Source: Mycobacterium paragordonae (GTDB taxonomy: Bacteria > Actinomycetota > Actinomycetes > Mycobacteriales > Mycobacteriaceae). Taken from it: a DNA stretch of 64,000 nucleotides. Position 1 is the first letter of the stretch. Each line of letters begins with the position of its first letter. The DNA is taken from positions 5,828,001 through 5,892,000 of the forward strand of contig NZ_CP025546.1 of assembly GCF_003614435.1 (NCBI RefSeq), written 5' to 3'. This document shows, piece by piece, positions 8,012 to 16,248 of this stretch. The notes beneath the pieces were generated by a model. It saw nothing but the letters and a program-made list of their open reading frames with translations. It was not told the DNA's origin and did not search any database. The position numbers were made by a program, and so were the translations under genes.

Positions 8012-9286
8012 ATGACCACCGCGGACGTTGCGATCAGCACGGTCGTCTGGCCGGGCTCGCCACCCCGACTGCTCACCGACGACCGCGAAGATCTGGCCGC
8101 ATACCGCGAGCGCGGTGGCTACCGGCTACTCGCGGACGCCGATGAGTTGCTGGCCGAGGTGGACGCCAGCGGGCTGCTGGGCCGCGGCGGCGCGGCCTTT
8201 CCGCTTGCGGTGAAACTGCGTGCGGTACGCGCCAATGGTCACTCCGGCGGCTCGGTTGTGATTGCGAACGGCGAAGAGGGCGAACCCGCCTCGGTCAAAG
8301 ACCGCTGGCTGCTGCGCAACCGGCCGCACCTGATCCTGGACGGGCTGCGACTGGCGGCGACACTGGTCGGCGCCAGCCTCGCCTATGTCCTTGTCGCTGA
8401 CCCGGACTCGGCACGCAGCATCGAGTCGGCTCTGAGCGAACTCGACATGCGCGACGTCAGCATCGAGGTGTTCGCGGTGCAGCCGGGCTACGTTGCCGGC
8501 GAGGAAACCGCGGCCGTGCAGGCCATCAACGGCGGTCCGGCCAAGCCGACCGACAAGCCGCCACGCCCTTTCGAATCCGGTGTCGGCGGACGTCCCACGT
8601 TGGTGAGCAACGTCGAGACGCTGGCGAATCTGGCCTACATCCACGGCCACGGCTCAGCGGTATTTCGCTCGCAGGGCACGGCACAGTCACCGGGGACTTT
8701 CCTGGCCACCATCACCGGCGCCGGCGTCCCGGCCGTCCTCTACGAGATCCCGCACGGCCTGCCGTTCTCCGAACTGCTTGCCAAGCACGGCGTTTCGCCG
8801 GACAGACTGCGTGGCGTCCTGATGGGAGGGTACTTCGCGGGCCTGGTCAACCGGCGGGCGCTGGACACCACGCTGGATCATGAGACGATCCGCAGCATCG
8901 GCAGCGGACTGGGTTGCGGCGCAATCTCGTTGATCACCGACGAATGCCCGGTCGCGGTCGCGGCCGCGGTCGCCGCGTATTTCGACCGTGAGAACGCCGG
9001 GCAATGTGGTTCGTGCTTCAACGGCACCGCGGCCATGGCGGCCGCGGCCGGGGCACTGCGCGACGGTGTGGCGACGACTGACGACCTCGACCGGCTGCGG
9101 CGCTGGTCGGTGGTGCTCCGGGGCCGCGGCGCCTGCGGCACCCTGGATGCCGCCTGCAACGTCGCCGCCACCCTGCTCGACCAGTTTCCCGACGAGGTGG
9201 CACGCCATCTCGACGGAACCTGCGGCGACTGCAGCTGCGGCGCATACCGCGCCGAACGCCCCTACGAGGCGATCGGGGGATCGTGA
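8012..9286 (+). CDS. Stand-alone NuoF-like NADH:ferredoxin/flavoprotein oxidoreductase
   Basis: This 424-residue protein matches the NADH-binding 51-kDa subunit of complex I: GRGGAAFP at 58-65 and GEEGEPASVKDR at 87-98 bind FMN and NADH, followed by an SLBB-like region and an Fe-S tail. The cluster motif is altered: C332 and C335 are present, the third position of CxxCxxC is Gly338, and C375 fits the fourth. Extra cysteines at 404, 407 and 409 (CGDCSC) may compensate. No other Nuo gene is nearby. The next gene is a ferredoxin overlapping by 4 bases, so it probably passes NADH electrons to that ferredoxin for the P450 or Rieske enzymes. Confidence 0.8.
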   Translation: MTTADVAISTVVWPGSPPRLLTDDREDLAAYRERGGYRLLADADELLAEVDASGLLGRGGAAFPLAVKLRAVRANGHSGGSVVIANGEEGEPASVKDRWLLRNRPHLILDGLRLAATLVGASLAYVLVADPDSARSIESALSELDMRDVSIEVFAVQPGYVAGEETAAVQAINGGPAKPTDKPPRPFESGVGGRPTLVSNVETLANLAYIHGHGSAVFRSQGTAQSPGTFLATITGAGVPAVLYEIPHGLPFSELLAKHGVSPDRLRGVLMGGYFAGLVNRRALDTTLDHETIRSIGSGLGCGAISLITDECPVAVAAAVAAYFDRENAGQCGSCFNGTAAMAAAAGALRDGVATTDDLDRLRRWSVVLRGRGACGTLDAACNVAATLLDQFPDEVARHLDGTCGDCSCGAYRAERPYEAIGGS

Positions 9287-9579
9287 AAATCCGACTGGAC
9301 CGCACCGTTTGTGACGGTTTCGGGTTGTGCGGCAAGCATGCCCCCGGCTACTTCTCGCTCGACGACTGGGGCTACGCGTGTCTGACCGGAGACGGCACCG
9401 TGCCGGACGAAGACCACGACAAGGTGATGCGGGCGCTCCTGGACTGCCCGGTGCACGCCATCACCGAGATCGGCGAACCCAAACCGAGCATCCCGCACCC
9501 CGCACTGCACGATGAGGACGATCCCGCCTCGCACGTCAAGACCGAGCACAACGAAGCGGAATGGGGATTCATCCGTTGA
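9283..9579 (+). CDS. Ferredoxin, CxxFxxC(x)nCP type
   Basis: This 98-residue ferredoxin has C10-DGF-GL-C16 and C55-P, the three-cysteine [3Fe-4S]-type pattern used by actinobacterial P450 ferredoxins. The variable residue between the first two cysteines, often His, is Phe. Compared with the 62-64 residue ferredoxins elsewhere in the window it has a 30-residue acidic, His-containing tail (residues 66-98). GTG 9283 overlaps the NuoF-like stop (GTGA), so the two are made together and probably form an electron-transfer pair. Confidence 0.85.
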   Translation: MKIRLDRTVCDGFGLCGKHAPGYFSLDDWGYACLTGDGTVPDEDHDKVMRALLDCPVHAITEIGEPKPSIPHPALHDEDDPASHVKTEHNEAEWGFIR

Positions 9580-10361
9580 CGAGCCGCTGCGCGGGGCGGA
9601 CCGCCCTGGTCACCGGCAGCAGCAGGGGTCTGGGCAAAGCGATCGCGCAGCGGTTGGCCGCTGAGGGCGCGACGGTGGCGCTGACCGGCCGGACCATGGA
9701 TCCGGACCCGAAATACCAAGGCTCGCTGCGGGAGACGCTCGCCGAGATCGAAGCGGCCGGCGGATCGGCCATCGCGGTCCAGGCGGATCTGTCGCACACC
9801 GAGGACCGCGAGCGCCTGTTCGCCGAGGTCGTCGATCGCATTGGCGCGCCCGACATTCTGGTCAACAACGCCGCGGTCACCTTCCTGCGGCCACTCGCGG
9901 ATTTCCCGGAACGACGGGTACGCCTCATGATGGAGATGCATGTGCTGGCGCCGCTGCATCTGACGCAGCTGAGTATTCCCGCGATGCGCGAGCGCCGCCG
10001 CGGCTGGGTGTTGAACGTGACGTCGGTGGGCGGCGATCTTCCGGGTGGTCCGCCCTTCGACGAGTTCGACCGCAACGCGGGATTCGGCGTCTACGGCACG
10101 GTCAAGGCCGCGCTGAACCGGTTGACGAAAAGCCTTGCAGCGGAACTTTATGACGATGGCATCGCCGTCAACGCCGCCGCACCGTCCAAACCGGTCGCTA
10201 CACCGGGCGCGGGCACCCTCGATCTGGCGAAGACCGACACCGAGGACATCGAGCTGATCACACAGACCGCGCTGGAACTGTGCACCGGTGACCCGGCGAC
10301 GCTGACCGGCCGCATCGCGCACACCCAGCCGTTCCTGCGCGAAATCGGATGGCTGAGCTGA
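9576..10361 (+). CDS. Short-chain dehydrogenase/reductase
   Basis: This classical SDR of 261 residues has the cofactor motif TGSSRGLG near residues 13-20, NNAAV near 94-98, and active-site Ser (TSVGG) with YGTVK near 172-176. TTG 9576 overlaps the ferredoxin stop (TTGA); a start at 9561 is possible but unnecessary. The last strand TLTGRIAHTQPF replaces the usual VDGG motif, so substrate or oligomer contacts may differ. It probably oxidises a hydroxyl made by one of the oxygenases. It overlaps the kinase gene by 13 bases. Confidence 0.8.
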   Translation: MTSRCAGRTALVTGSSRGLGKAIAQRLAAEGATVALTGRTMDPDPKYQGSLRETLAEIEAAGGSAIAVQADLSHTEDRERLFAEVVDRIGAPDILVNNAAVTFLRPLADFPERRVRLMMEMHVLAPLHLTQLSIPAMRERRRGWVLNVTSVGGDLPGGPPFDEFDRNAGFGVYGTVKAALNRLTKSLAAELYDDGIAVNAAAPSKPVATPGAGTLDLAKTDTEDIELITQTALELCTGDPATLTGRIAHTQPFLREIGWLS

Positions 10362-11299
10362 GCATCGCGGAATTGGGTGGCCGGCTCGACATCGAGGGCC
10401 TGCACCCGCTGACCGGTGGCGCATCCAGCCTGACCTACGCCGGGCGGCTGGCGGGCGAGCAGGTGGTGGTGAAGGTGGCGCCTGCCGGAGTGGAACCGAT
10501 CGGCCATCGCGATGTGCTGCGCCAGTGCCGCATCATCAAAGCACTTGCCCCCACACCGGTGCCGGTACCGCGCGTGCTGCTGGAGGACCCCGGCGATCCG
10601 CCGGAAGTACCGCCGCTGTTCGTGATGTCGCGGGTCGACGGGGACTCACCGGAGCCGTTGTTCGATCTCGGTGCCGCCGATCAGCCGGAAACGCTGCTGG
10701 CGAATCGTTTTCGCGATGCCGCCGAGACGATGGCGCGGCTGCATCGGATGGAGCCCGCGGCAGTCGGGCTGGCGGCCGAGCCGGTCATCGGGCCGGAAGC
10801 CGAAATCGACCGCTGGTGCCGGACGTTGGAGACCGTCGACCCGGCGCTGGCGCCGGGATGGCCCGACGTCCGCGACGCGTTGCGCGCCGCGCTGCCGGCA
10901 CCGCTGCGGCCCAGGTTGGTACACGGCGACTTTCGGCTCGGCAACCTGCTCGCCGTCGGAGACCGGATCACCGCCGTGATCGACTGGGAGATCTGGTCGG
11001 TGGGCGACCCGCGTGTCGATGTGGGCTGGTTCTTGATCAACAGCGATCCGCAGACCTATCGGCGCGCCACCCGCGACGTGGGGGTGACTCCGGCCGAGTT
11101 GGCGGCCGTTTACCAATCGGCACTGGGTTATTCAGTCCCCGATCTCGACTGGTTCCAGGCGTTGGCCTGCTTTAAATCGGTGGCGACGTGGGCACTGATC
11201 GTCAAGCACAACCGTCGGCGACCCCGGCCCGATGCCGAGCTGGAGGCGATGTCGAAGACCCTGCCCCACTTGCTGTCCCGCGCCCAGGCCTACCTCTGA
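10349..11299 (+). CDS. APH-fold phosphotransferase (ACAD10/11-kinase-like)
   Basis: This 316-residue protein has an N-lobe Gly-rich loop LTGGASSLTY near residues 21-30, the lysine strand VVVKVAP near 38-44, the catalytic loop VHGDFRLGN near 190-198, and AVIDWEIWSVGDPRVDVGW near 208-226. This arrangement matches phosphotransferases linked to acyl-CoA dehydrogenases, some of which (LvaA, ACAD11 kinase domain) phosphorylate 4-hydroxyacyl-CoA before elimination. It closes the NuoF-ferredoxin-SDR operon and faces an acyl-CoA dehydrogenase gene. A hydroxyacyl-CoA kinase role is a reasonable inference, not proven. Confidence 0.75.
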   Translation: MAELSIAELGGRLDIEGLHPLTGGASSLTYAGRLAGEQVVVKVAPAGVEPIGHRDVLRQCRIIKALAPTPVPVPRVLLEDPGDPPEVPPLFVMSRVDGDSPEPLFDLGAADQPETLLANRFRDAAETMARLHRMEPAAVGLAAEPVIGPEAEIDRWCRTLETVDPALAPGWPDVRDALRAALPAPLRPRLVHGDFRLGNLLAVGDRITAVIDWEIWSVGDPRVDVGWFLINSDPQTYRRATRDVGVTPAELAAVYQSALGYSVPDLDWFQALACFKSVATWALIVKHNRRRPRPDAELEAMSKTLPHLLSRAQAYL

Positions 11300-11305
11300 T
11301 GCCAG

Positions 11306-11353
11306 TGTGGAATCTACGACGCGACGCGCCGACCGGTCGTCGTGAGATTCACA
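11306..11353. terminator. Inverted repeat between convergent genes, probable bidirectional terminator
   Basis: Arms TGTGGAATCTACGACG (11306-11321) and CGTCGTGAGATTCACA (11338-11353) pair with small mismatches around a 16-base loop. It sits in the 60-base gap between the ends of the kinase (+) and acyl-CoA dehydrogenase (-) genes. There is no T-run, as is common in mycobacteria. Confidence 0.55.
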
Positions 11354-11359
11354 GTCGCG

Positions 11360-12649
11360 TCACCTGATCCCCGCAAGTTGCGCGGCGAACTTCTGTTCGG
11401 CGGCTTCCCGCAGCCGCAGCAGGTGTTCGGAGGGGAACAGGTCCGGTGCCGGCTTGTACTCCTTGAGCAGCAGCCGGGCCAACACCGTCTTGTGCACTTC
11501 GGTCGGCCCGTCGGCCAGACCGAGCACAAACGATTCCACCAGGTGTTGCACGAAAGGCATCTCGTGGGTGGTGCCCAGCGACCCGTGCACCTGCAAAGCC
11601 CGCGCCGACACGTCGTGCAGGACCTTCTGCATCATCGCCTTGACTGCCGAAATGTCGGCTCGCACGGCCTTGTAGTCGTTGTGCTGATCGATCTTCCAGG
11701 CCGTCTGCAGCGTCAGCAGCCGGAACGCCTCGATCTCCATCCACGAGTCCGCGATCATCTCCTGGACGAGCTGCTTGTCGCCGAGCATTTGCCCCTGGGT
11801 GTGACGGGAAACCGCGCGCTCGCAGAGCATGTCGAAGATGCGGCGCACCAGACCCACGGTGCGCATCGCGTGATGGATACGGCCGCCGCCCAACCGGGTC
11901 TGGGCGACCACGAATGCCCCGCCCCGCGGCCCGAGCATGTGGTCGGCGGGGACCCGGACGTTCTCGTAACGTACGTAGCCTTCGCGGCCACCGCCGAGGG
12001 GCTGATAGCCCAGTCCGACGTCGCGCAGTACGCGAATTCCTGCCGTCTCGCCGGGAACCACGAACATCGAATGACGTTCATAAGGCGGAGCTTCGGGGTC
12101 GGTGACGGCCATGACGATCAGGAAGGACGCCATCGACGCGAAAGACGAGAACCATTTCTCGCCGTTGATGATCCAGTCGTCACCGTCCTGCACGGCAGAC
12201 GTGGTGAACACCTTGGGGTCGGCGCCGCCCTGCGGCTCGGTCATCGAGAAGCAGGACACGATGCGGTTGTCCAGCAACGGTTCCAGGTATCGCTTCTTGA
12301 GCTCCGGCGTACCGTAGTGGGCCAGGATCTCGCTGTTGCCGGAATCCGGTGCCTGGGAACCGAATACGATCGGCGCGCACTCCGAGCGGCCGAGAATCTC
12401 GTTGAGCAGCGCCAGTTTCAGCTGCCCGTAGCCCGGCCCGCCCAGATGCGAACCGAGATGGGTGGCCCACAGGCCACGTTCCTTGACGATCTTCTGCAGC
12501 GGCGGTATCAGGGCCTGGCGCACGGGATCGTTGAGATCGTGAGATTCCTTCACAAGGAGGTCGACGGGCTCACACTCCGAGCGCACGAAATCGTCCACCC
12601 AGGCGAGCTGCGCCGCCCACTCGGGATCAGTTGAAAAGTCCCACGGCAC
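11360..12649 (-). CDS. Acyl-CoA dehydrogenase
   Basis: This full-length acyl-CoA dehydrogenase of 429 residues is slightly longer than the usual 380-400. It has an N-terminal helical domain, FAD/substrate-binding FSMTEPQGGADP near 155-166, the central beta segment WIINGEKWFSS near 183-193, and C-terminal helices ending in LGTTHEMPFVQHL. It introduces a double bond next to the CoA thioester with an FAD cofactor and ETF as acceptor. The start is GTG 12649 with AGGAG upstream. The enoyl-CoA hydratase gene lies 17 bases upstream in the same direction, giving two consecutive beta-oxidation steps in one operon. Confidence 0.88.
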   Translation of the reverse strand: MPWDFSTDPEWAAQLAWVDDFVRSECEPVDLLVKESHDLNDPVRQALIPPLQKIVKERGLWATHLGSHLGGPGYGQLKLALLNEILGRSECAPIVFGSQAPDSGNSEILAHYGTPELKKRYLEPLLDNRIVSCFSMTEPQGGADPKVFTTSAVQDGDDWIINGEKWFSSFASMASFLIVMAVTDPEAPPYERHSMFVVPGETAGIRVLRDVGLGYQPLGGGREGYVRYENVRVPADHMLGPRGGAFVVAQTRLGGGRIHHAMRTVGLVRRIFDMLCERAVSRHTQGQMLGDKQLVQEMIADSWMEIEAFRLLTLQTAWKIDQHNDYKAVRADISAVKAMMQKVLHDVSARALQVHGSLGTTHEMPFVQHLVESFVLGLADGPTEVHKTVLARLLLKEYKPAPDLFPSEHLLRLREAAEQKFAAQLAGIR

Positions 12650-12666
12650 TGCCCGCTCCTTTCGTT

Positions 12667-13434
12667 TCAGCGCTCAGACCACCGGCGGCGAAGCGCGGCG
12701 GCCTCGTCGGTGGCATGACTGAGCACCTGGTTGCGGTTCTCCAGTTCGATCGCCGGGCCCAGGCCCGGGGCATCCGTATTCACTTGCAGCGCACGCTTTG
12801 TCAGCTGGACGCCGAGCGTGGTGAGACCGGCGATTTGTCCCGCCAACTCGAGCGCGCGGTCTTCCAACTCCTCCGGCGCTACCAGCTGGCTCACCAACCC
12901 ACGGCGGTCGGCCTCCTCGGCGGACACGGTCCGGCCGGTGAGCATCCAGTCCGCGGCGACACTGGTGCCGACAATGCGCGGCAGGTGGTAGCTCATCCCC
13001 ATCTCGGCACCCGAGAGCCCCAACAAGATGGCCGCGTTTCCGAATTTCGCTGTCGTCGAACAGATCCGGATGTCGGCCGCGAGGCACAACGCCAGCCCCG
13101 CGCCGACGCACGGCCCGTTGACCGCCGCGATCACCGGCTGCGGCAGGTCCCGGATCGCCTGCGGCAGCGCGGCCATCGCCTGCTGAAATCGCAGCCGGTC
13201 GATGGCCGGATCGTCGGCCTCCGGGATCCCGCTGCCGAAGTCGCGCACATCGAGCCCGGAGCAGAAGCCGCGGCCCTCGCCGGTGAGCACCACCGCCCGC
13301 GTGTCGGCGGGGAGATCCGCAAACGCCTTGGTGAGGTCCGCCAGCATCGCGTGGTTGATCGCGTTCAACCGCTCCGGGCGGTTCAGCCGGATCACCGCCA
13401 CACCGGAACTCGGTGCCTGCTGAACCACACTCAC
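12667..13434 (-). CDS. Enoyl-CoA hydratase/isomerase family protein
   Basis: This 255-residue crotonase-fold protein has RPERLNAIN near residues 19-27, the oxyanion-hole segment GEGRGFCSGLDVRDFG near 52-67, and AAVNGPCVGAGLALCLAADI near 101-120. The second glutamate region reads AEMGMSYHLPR, keeping a Glu typical of hydratases. GTG 13434 is the likely start; GTG 13428 is possible. It hydrates the product of the neighbouring acyl-CoA dehydrogenase. It diverges from the DUF35-thiolase gene, and the shared 96-base gap contains a weak copy of the window's palindromic operator. Confidence 0.85.
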   Translation of the reverse strand: MSVVQQAPSSGVAVIRLNRPERLNAINHAMLADLTKAFADLPADTRAVVLTGEGRGFCSGLDVRDFGSGIPEADDPAIDRLRFQQAMAALPQAIRDLPQPVIAAVNGPCVGAGLALCLAADIRICSTTAKFGNAAILLGLSGAEMGMSYHLPRIVGTSVAADWMLTGRTVSAEEADRRGLVSQLVAPEELEDRALELAGQIAGLTTLGVQLTKRALQVNTDAPGLGPAIELENRNQVLSHATDEAAALRRRWSER

Positions 13435-13480
13435 ATCAGATCCGCTCGAAAGGTGTCCGTCCTGGCTCTTCCGGACAGAT

Positions 13481-13495
13481 GATAACGTAATTCTC
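13481..13495. promoter_or_regulatory. Candidate operator, GAGAAT-N3-ATTCTC type (2 mismatches)
   Basis: GATAAC-GTA-ATTCTC has one perfect half-site and one with two changes. It lies in the divergent gap between the enoyl-CoA hydratase and DUF35-thiolase genes, 36 bases before the latter start, where one bound repressor could control both directions. Confidence 0.35.
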
Positions 13496-13530
13496 GGTTT
13501 CGCATAACGGCGCTACCGTGCGGAGGTGAC

Positions 13531-15186
13531 GTGTCAGCAGCACCGGGACGCCCGCTGCCCCAGCTCACGGACGAGAATGAGTTCTTCTGGACTTCAGGCG
13601 CCGACGGCGTCTTGCGGTTCCAGGAGTGCCAGGGCTGCCAGTCGTTGATCCATCCGCCTGCGCCGGTGTGCCGCTACTGCCGCGGGCGCGACATCGGCGT
13701 GCGTGAGGTCTCCGGCAGGGCGACGCTGGCCGGGTTCACCGTGAACCACCGCTTCAGCGTGCCGGGGATGCCGGCGCCCTACGTCATCGCCCAGGTCGCC
13801 ATCGTCGAGGACCCCCGAGTTCGGTTGACTACCAACATCATCGACTCCGATCCCGAGGAACTGGAACTCGGCCAGGCCGTCGAGGTGGTGTTCGAACACA
13901 TCGAAGACGTGTGGCTGCCGCTGTTTCGTCCCGTCCCGGGCGGTGAGCCCGCCCCGCTGCCAGAAGACGAGATCGCACCGGAACGCTTCGGCGAGTACGT
14001 CCGGCCGATGCTGACCACCGAGAAGTTCGAGGACAAGGTCGCACTGACCGGGATCGGCATGTCGCCGATCGGTCGCCGGCAGATGGTGCCCGCCCTGTCA
14101 CTGACGGTTCAGGCCTGCGAGGCCGCGATCGCCGATGCCGGACTGACCTTCGCCGACATCGACGGCCTGTCCACCTATCCCGGTGGCGGCAATTTCGGCG
14201 GCTTCGGCGAGGGCGGGGTCACCGCGTTGGAAGCGGCCCTCGGCATTCGGCCGACCTGGCACAACGGCGGCATGGAGACCTTCGGCCCCGGCGGGTCGGT
14301 GATCGCCGCCATGCTCGCCGTCTCCGCCGGCCTGGCGCGTCATGTGCTGTGTTTCCGGACGTTGTGGGAAGCCACCTTCAACGAGCTGATGAAGCAGGGC
14401 AAGATCATCCCGTCCGGCGGCCGCACCGCCGGCTGGCAGATGCCATTTGGGGCCACGTCCGCAGCACACACCTTGGCGATGAACGCGCAGCGGCACTTTC
14501 ACCGGTACGGCACCACCAAAGAGACGCTGGGCTGGATCGCCCTGAACCAGCGCGCCAACGCCGCACTCAATCCCACTGCCATCTACCGCGACCCGATGAC
14601 CATGGACGACTACCTCAACGCGCGGCCCATCACCACGCCGTTCGGCCTCTACGACTGCGACGTGCCGTGCGACGGCGCGATCGCCGTCATCGTCTCCGCC
14701 GTCGACGCCGCCCGCGATGTGGCCAAACCGCCCGTTCTGGTCGAGGCGGTGGGCACCCAGATCATCGAACGCATCGACTGGGACCAGAGCACGCTCACCC
14801 ACGAGCCGCAGGTGCTGGGCCAGGCGGCGCACCTGTGGACCCGAACGTCGCTGCGCCCCAGCGACGTCGACGTGGCAGAGCTCTACGACGGGTTCACCAT
14901 GAACTGCCTGTCCTGGATCGAGGCGCTCGGGTTCTGCGGCATCGGCGAAGCCCGGGAGTTCCTGGACGGCGGCAAGAACATCGCCCGCGACGGTGTCATT
15001 CCGCTCAACACGCACGGTGGACAGCTCTCGCACGGCCGCACCCATGGCATGGGTCTGCTGCACGAGGCCGTCACGCAGTTGCGCGGCGAGGCCGGCGAAC
15101 GGCAGGTCGCCGACGCCCGGGTGGGCGTGGTGAGCAGCGGCGGCCTGACGCCCAGCGGTGTGATCCTGCTGCGGAGCGGGTTGTGA
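13531..15186 (+). CDS. DUF35 (OB-fold/Zn-ribbon) - thiolase-like fusion, Ltp2-type aldolase candidate
   Basis: This 551-residue protein joins two modules usually encoded separately. Residues 1-130 are a DUF35 acyl-CoA-binding OB fold with a zinc ribbon C33/C36/C47/C50. From about residue 170 it is a thiolase of the SCP-x/Ltp2 class, with ELYDGFTMNC near 449-458 and NTHGGQLSHGRTHG near 491-504. In steroid side-chain catabolism Ltp2 and the DUF35 part of ChsH2 associate and perform a retro-aldol cleavage of a CoA ester; a fusion would fix that pairing. I see no thiolase nucleophile in the usual CxS context. The start is GTG 13531 after CGGAGG. The next start overlaps its stop. Confidence 0.8.
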   Translation: MSAAPGRPLPQLTDENEFFWTSGADGVLRFQECQGCQSLIHPPAPVCRYCRGRDIGVREVSGRATLAGFTVNHRFSVPGMPAPYVIAQVAIVEDPRVRLTTNIIDSDPEELELGQAVEVVFEHIEDVWLPLFRPVPGGEPAPLPEDEIAPERFGEYVRPMLTTEKFEDKVALTGIGMSPIGRRQMVPALSLTVQACEAAIADAGLTFADIDGLSTYPGGGNFGGFGEGGVTALEAALGIRPTWHNGGMETFGPGGSVIAAMLAVSAGLARHVLCFRTLWEATFNELMKQGKIIPSGGRTAGWQMPFGATSAAHTLAMNAQRHFHRYGTTKETLGWIALNQRANAALNPTAIYRDPMTMDDYLNARPITTPFGLYDCDVPCDGAIAVIVSAVDAARDVAKPPVLVEAVGTQIIERIDWDQSTLTHEPQVLGQAAHLWTRTSLRPSDVDVAELYDGFTMNCLSWIEALGFCGIGEAREFLDGGKNIARDGVIPLNTHGGQLSHGRTHGMGLLHEAVTQLRGEAGERQVADARVGVVSSGGLTPSGVILLRSGL

Positions 15187-16124
15187 CACCCCGCCCGAGA
15201 GTCGTGATCGTCGACGGCGTGCCGATGTCCGGGGTGATCGCCGAGGCCGACGAGCCCAAGGCCGTCATCGTGGCGATCCACGGCGGCGGCACCACAGCCG
15301 TCTACTTCGACTGCCCGGGCCATCCCGAATTGTCTTTGCTGCGGCTGGGTTCGGAGCTGGGTTACACGGTGATCGCACTGGATCGGCCGGGCCACGGCAG
15401 TTCAGCGCCGTATCCGGAGGCGGTGCAGACACCCGAGCAGCGTGTCGATCTCGCCTACGGTGCCATCGAACGCATTCTCGGTGAGCGGTCGCGCGGCGCG
15501 GGATTGTTCGTGCTGGGCCATTCCGGCGGGTGTGAGCTGGCGACCCGGATGGCGGCCGACGACCGGGGCGCCGCACTGCTGGGCCTGGAACTGGGCGGGA
15601 CCGGCAGGCGCTACCACGACGCCGCCAAGGAGATCATGAAAGCGGCCGCGGTGAAGGAGCGTCCACCCGGCACCCGCGAGCTGCTGTGGGAGCCGATGCG
15701 GCTGTATCCGCCCGACATCCTGCGCGGCGTCACGAACTCGGCGACGTCCCCGCCCTATGAGCGGGACGTGGCGGTGAACTGGCCGCACCGCTACTTCCCG
15801 GAACTGGCACCTGCGGTGCGGGCGCCGGTGCGGTTCAGCATCGGCGAGCACGACCGGGTGTATCGGGGCGACGACGAGAATCTGGCCGAAATCGCTCAGA
15901 TGTTCTCCCAGGCACCCGTTTTCACCAGCAACCGGCATCCCGACGCGGGCCACAACCTCAGCCTCGGCCTCAACGCGGCCGACTACCACCGCGGGGTGTT
16001 CGCGTTCGTCGACGAGTGTGCGGCGGGGCCTGCCTCGACCGTGAAGCCAGCTTCACGGTCGGACTCGAGCGTGAAGCCGGCTTCACACTCGGCGGGCGAG
16101 GACGGCGAGGCGGGGGTGGGGTGA
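15183..16124 (+). CDS. Alpha/beta hydrolase with repeat-derived C-terminal tail
   Basis: This 313-residue alpha/beta hydrolase has an oxyanion strand IHGGGT near residues 31-36, DRPGHGSSAPY near 66-76, the nucleophile elbow GHSGGCE near 113-119, and the catalytic His in HPDAGHNLSLG. It probably hydrolyses an ester, thioester or lactone. GTG 15183 overlaps the previous stop (GTGA). The fold ends near FAFVDECAAG; the last 30 or so residues (STVKPASRS, SSVKPASHS) are coded by two palindromic DNA repeats and are unlikely to be part of the domain. Confidence 0.8.
   Translation: MTPRPRVVIVDGVPMSGVIAEADEPKAVIVAIHGGGTTAVYFDCPGHPELSLLRLGSELGYTVIALDRPGHGSSAPYPEAVQTPEQRVDLAYGAIERILGERSRGAGLFVLGHSGGCELATRMAADDRGAALLGLELGGTGRRYHDAAKEIMKAAAVKERPPGTRELLWEPMRLYPPDILRGVTNSATSPPYERDVAVNWPHRYFPELAPAVRAPVRFSIGEHDRVYRGDDENLAEIAQMFSQAPVFTSNRHPDAGHNLSLGLNAADYHRGVFAFVDECAAGPASTVKPASRSDSSVKPASHSAGEDGEAGVG
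16036..16090. repeat. Two tandem palindromic repeats inside the 3' end of the hydrolase gene
   Basis: Copy one (16036-16061) is a perfect palindrome built on ACCGTGAAGC-CA-GCTTCACGGT with 12-base arms. Copy two (16067-16090) is GAGCGTGAAGC-CG-GCTTCACACTC with one mismatch. The half-site (A/G)(C/G)CGTGAA also appears in intergenic inverted repeats at 17654, 30384 and 47822, so these belong to one repeat family. Confidence 0.7.
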
Positions 16125-16187
16125 TGCGCGCCCAACTCGGGACCTTGTACTCCTTTTCGCCACGCCCGGAAGCCGCTACCGTTAGCG

Positions 16188-16211
16188 TTACAGTCAGGCG
16201 TTCAGCTGTAA
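16188..16211. promoter_or_regulatory. Inverted repeat ahead of the P450-ferredoxin operon
   Basis: TTACAG-N12-CTGTAA is a perfect 6-base inverted repeat ending 37 bases before the P450 ATG, in the 124-base gap that must hold its promoter. This operon lacks the GAGAAT-type palindrome found ahead of other catabolic genes, so it may answer to another regulator. Confidence 0.35.
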
Positions 16212-16248
16212 TGGTGTCAGCCCGCAGCTCAGCAGCAAGGAGCGTTAC

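Noticed and set aside
16140..16248. GAGAAT-type operator before the P450 at 16249
   Set aside because: No copy with three or fewer mismatches is visible; only the different TTACAG inverted repeat occurs there.
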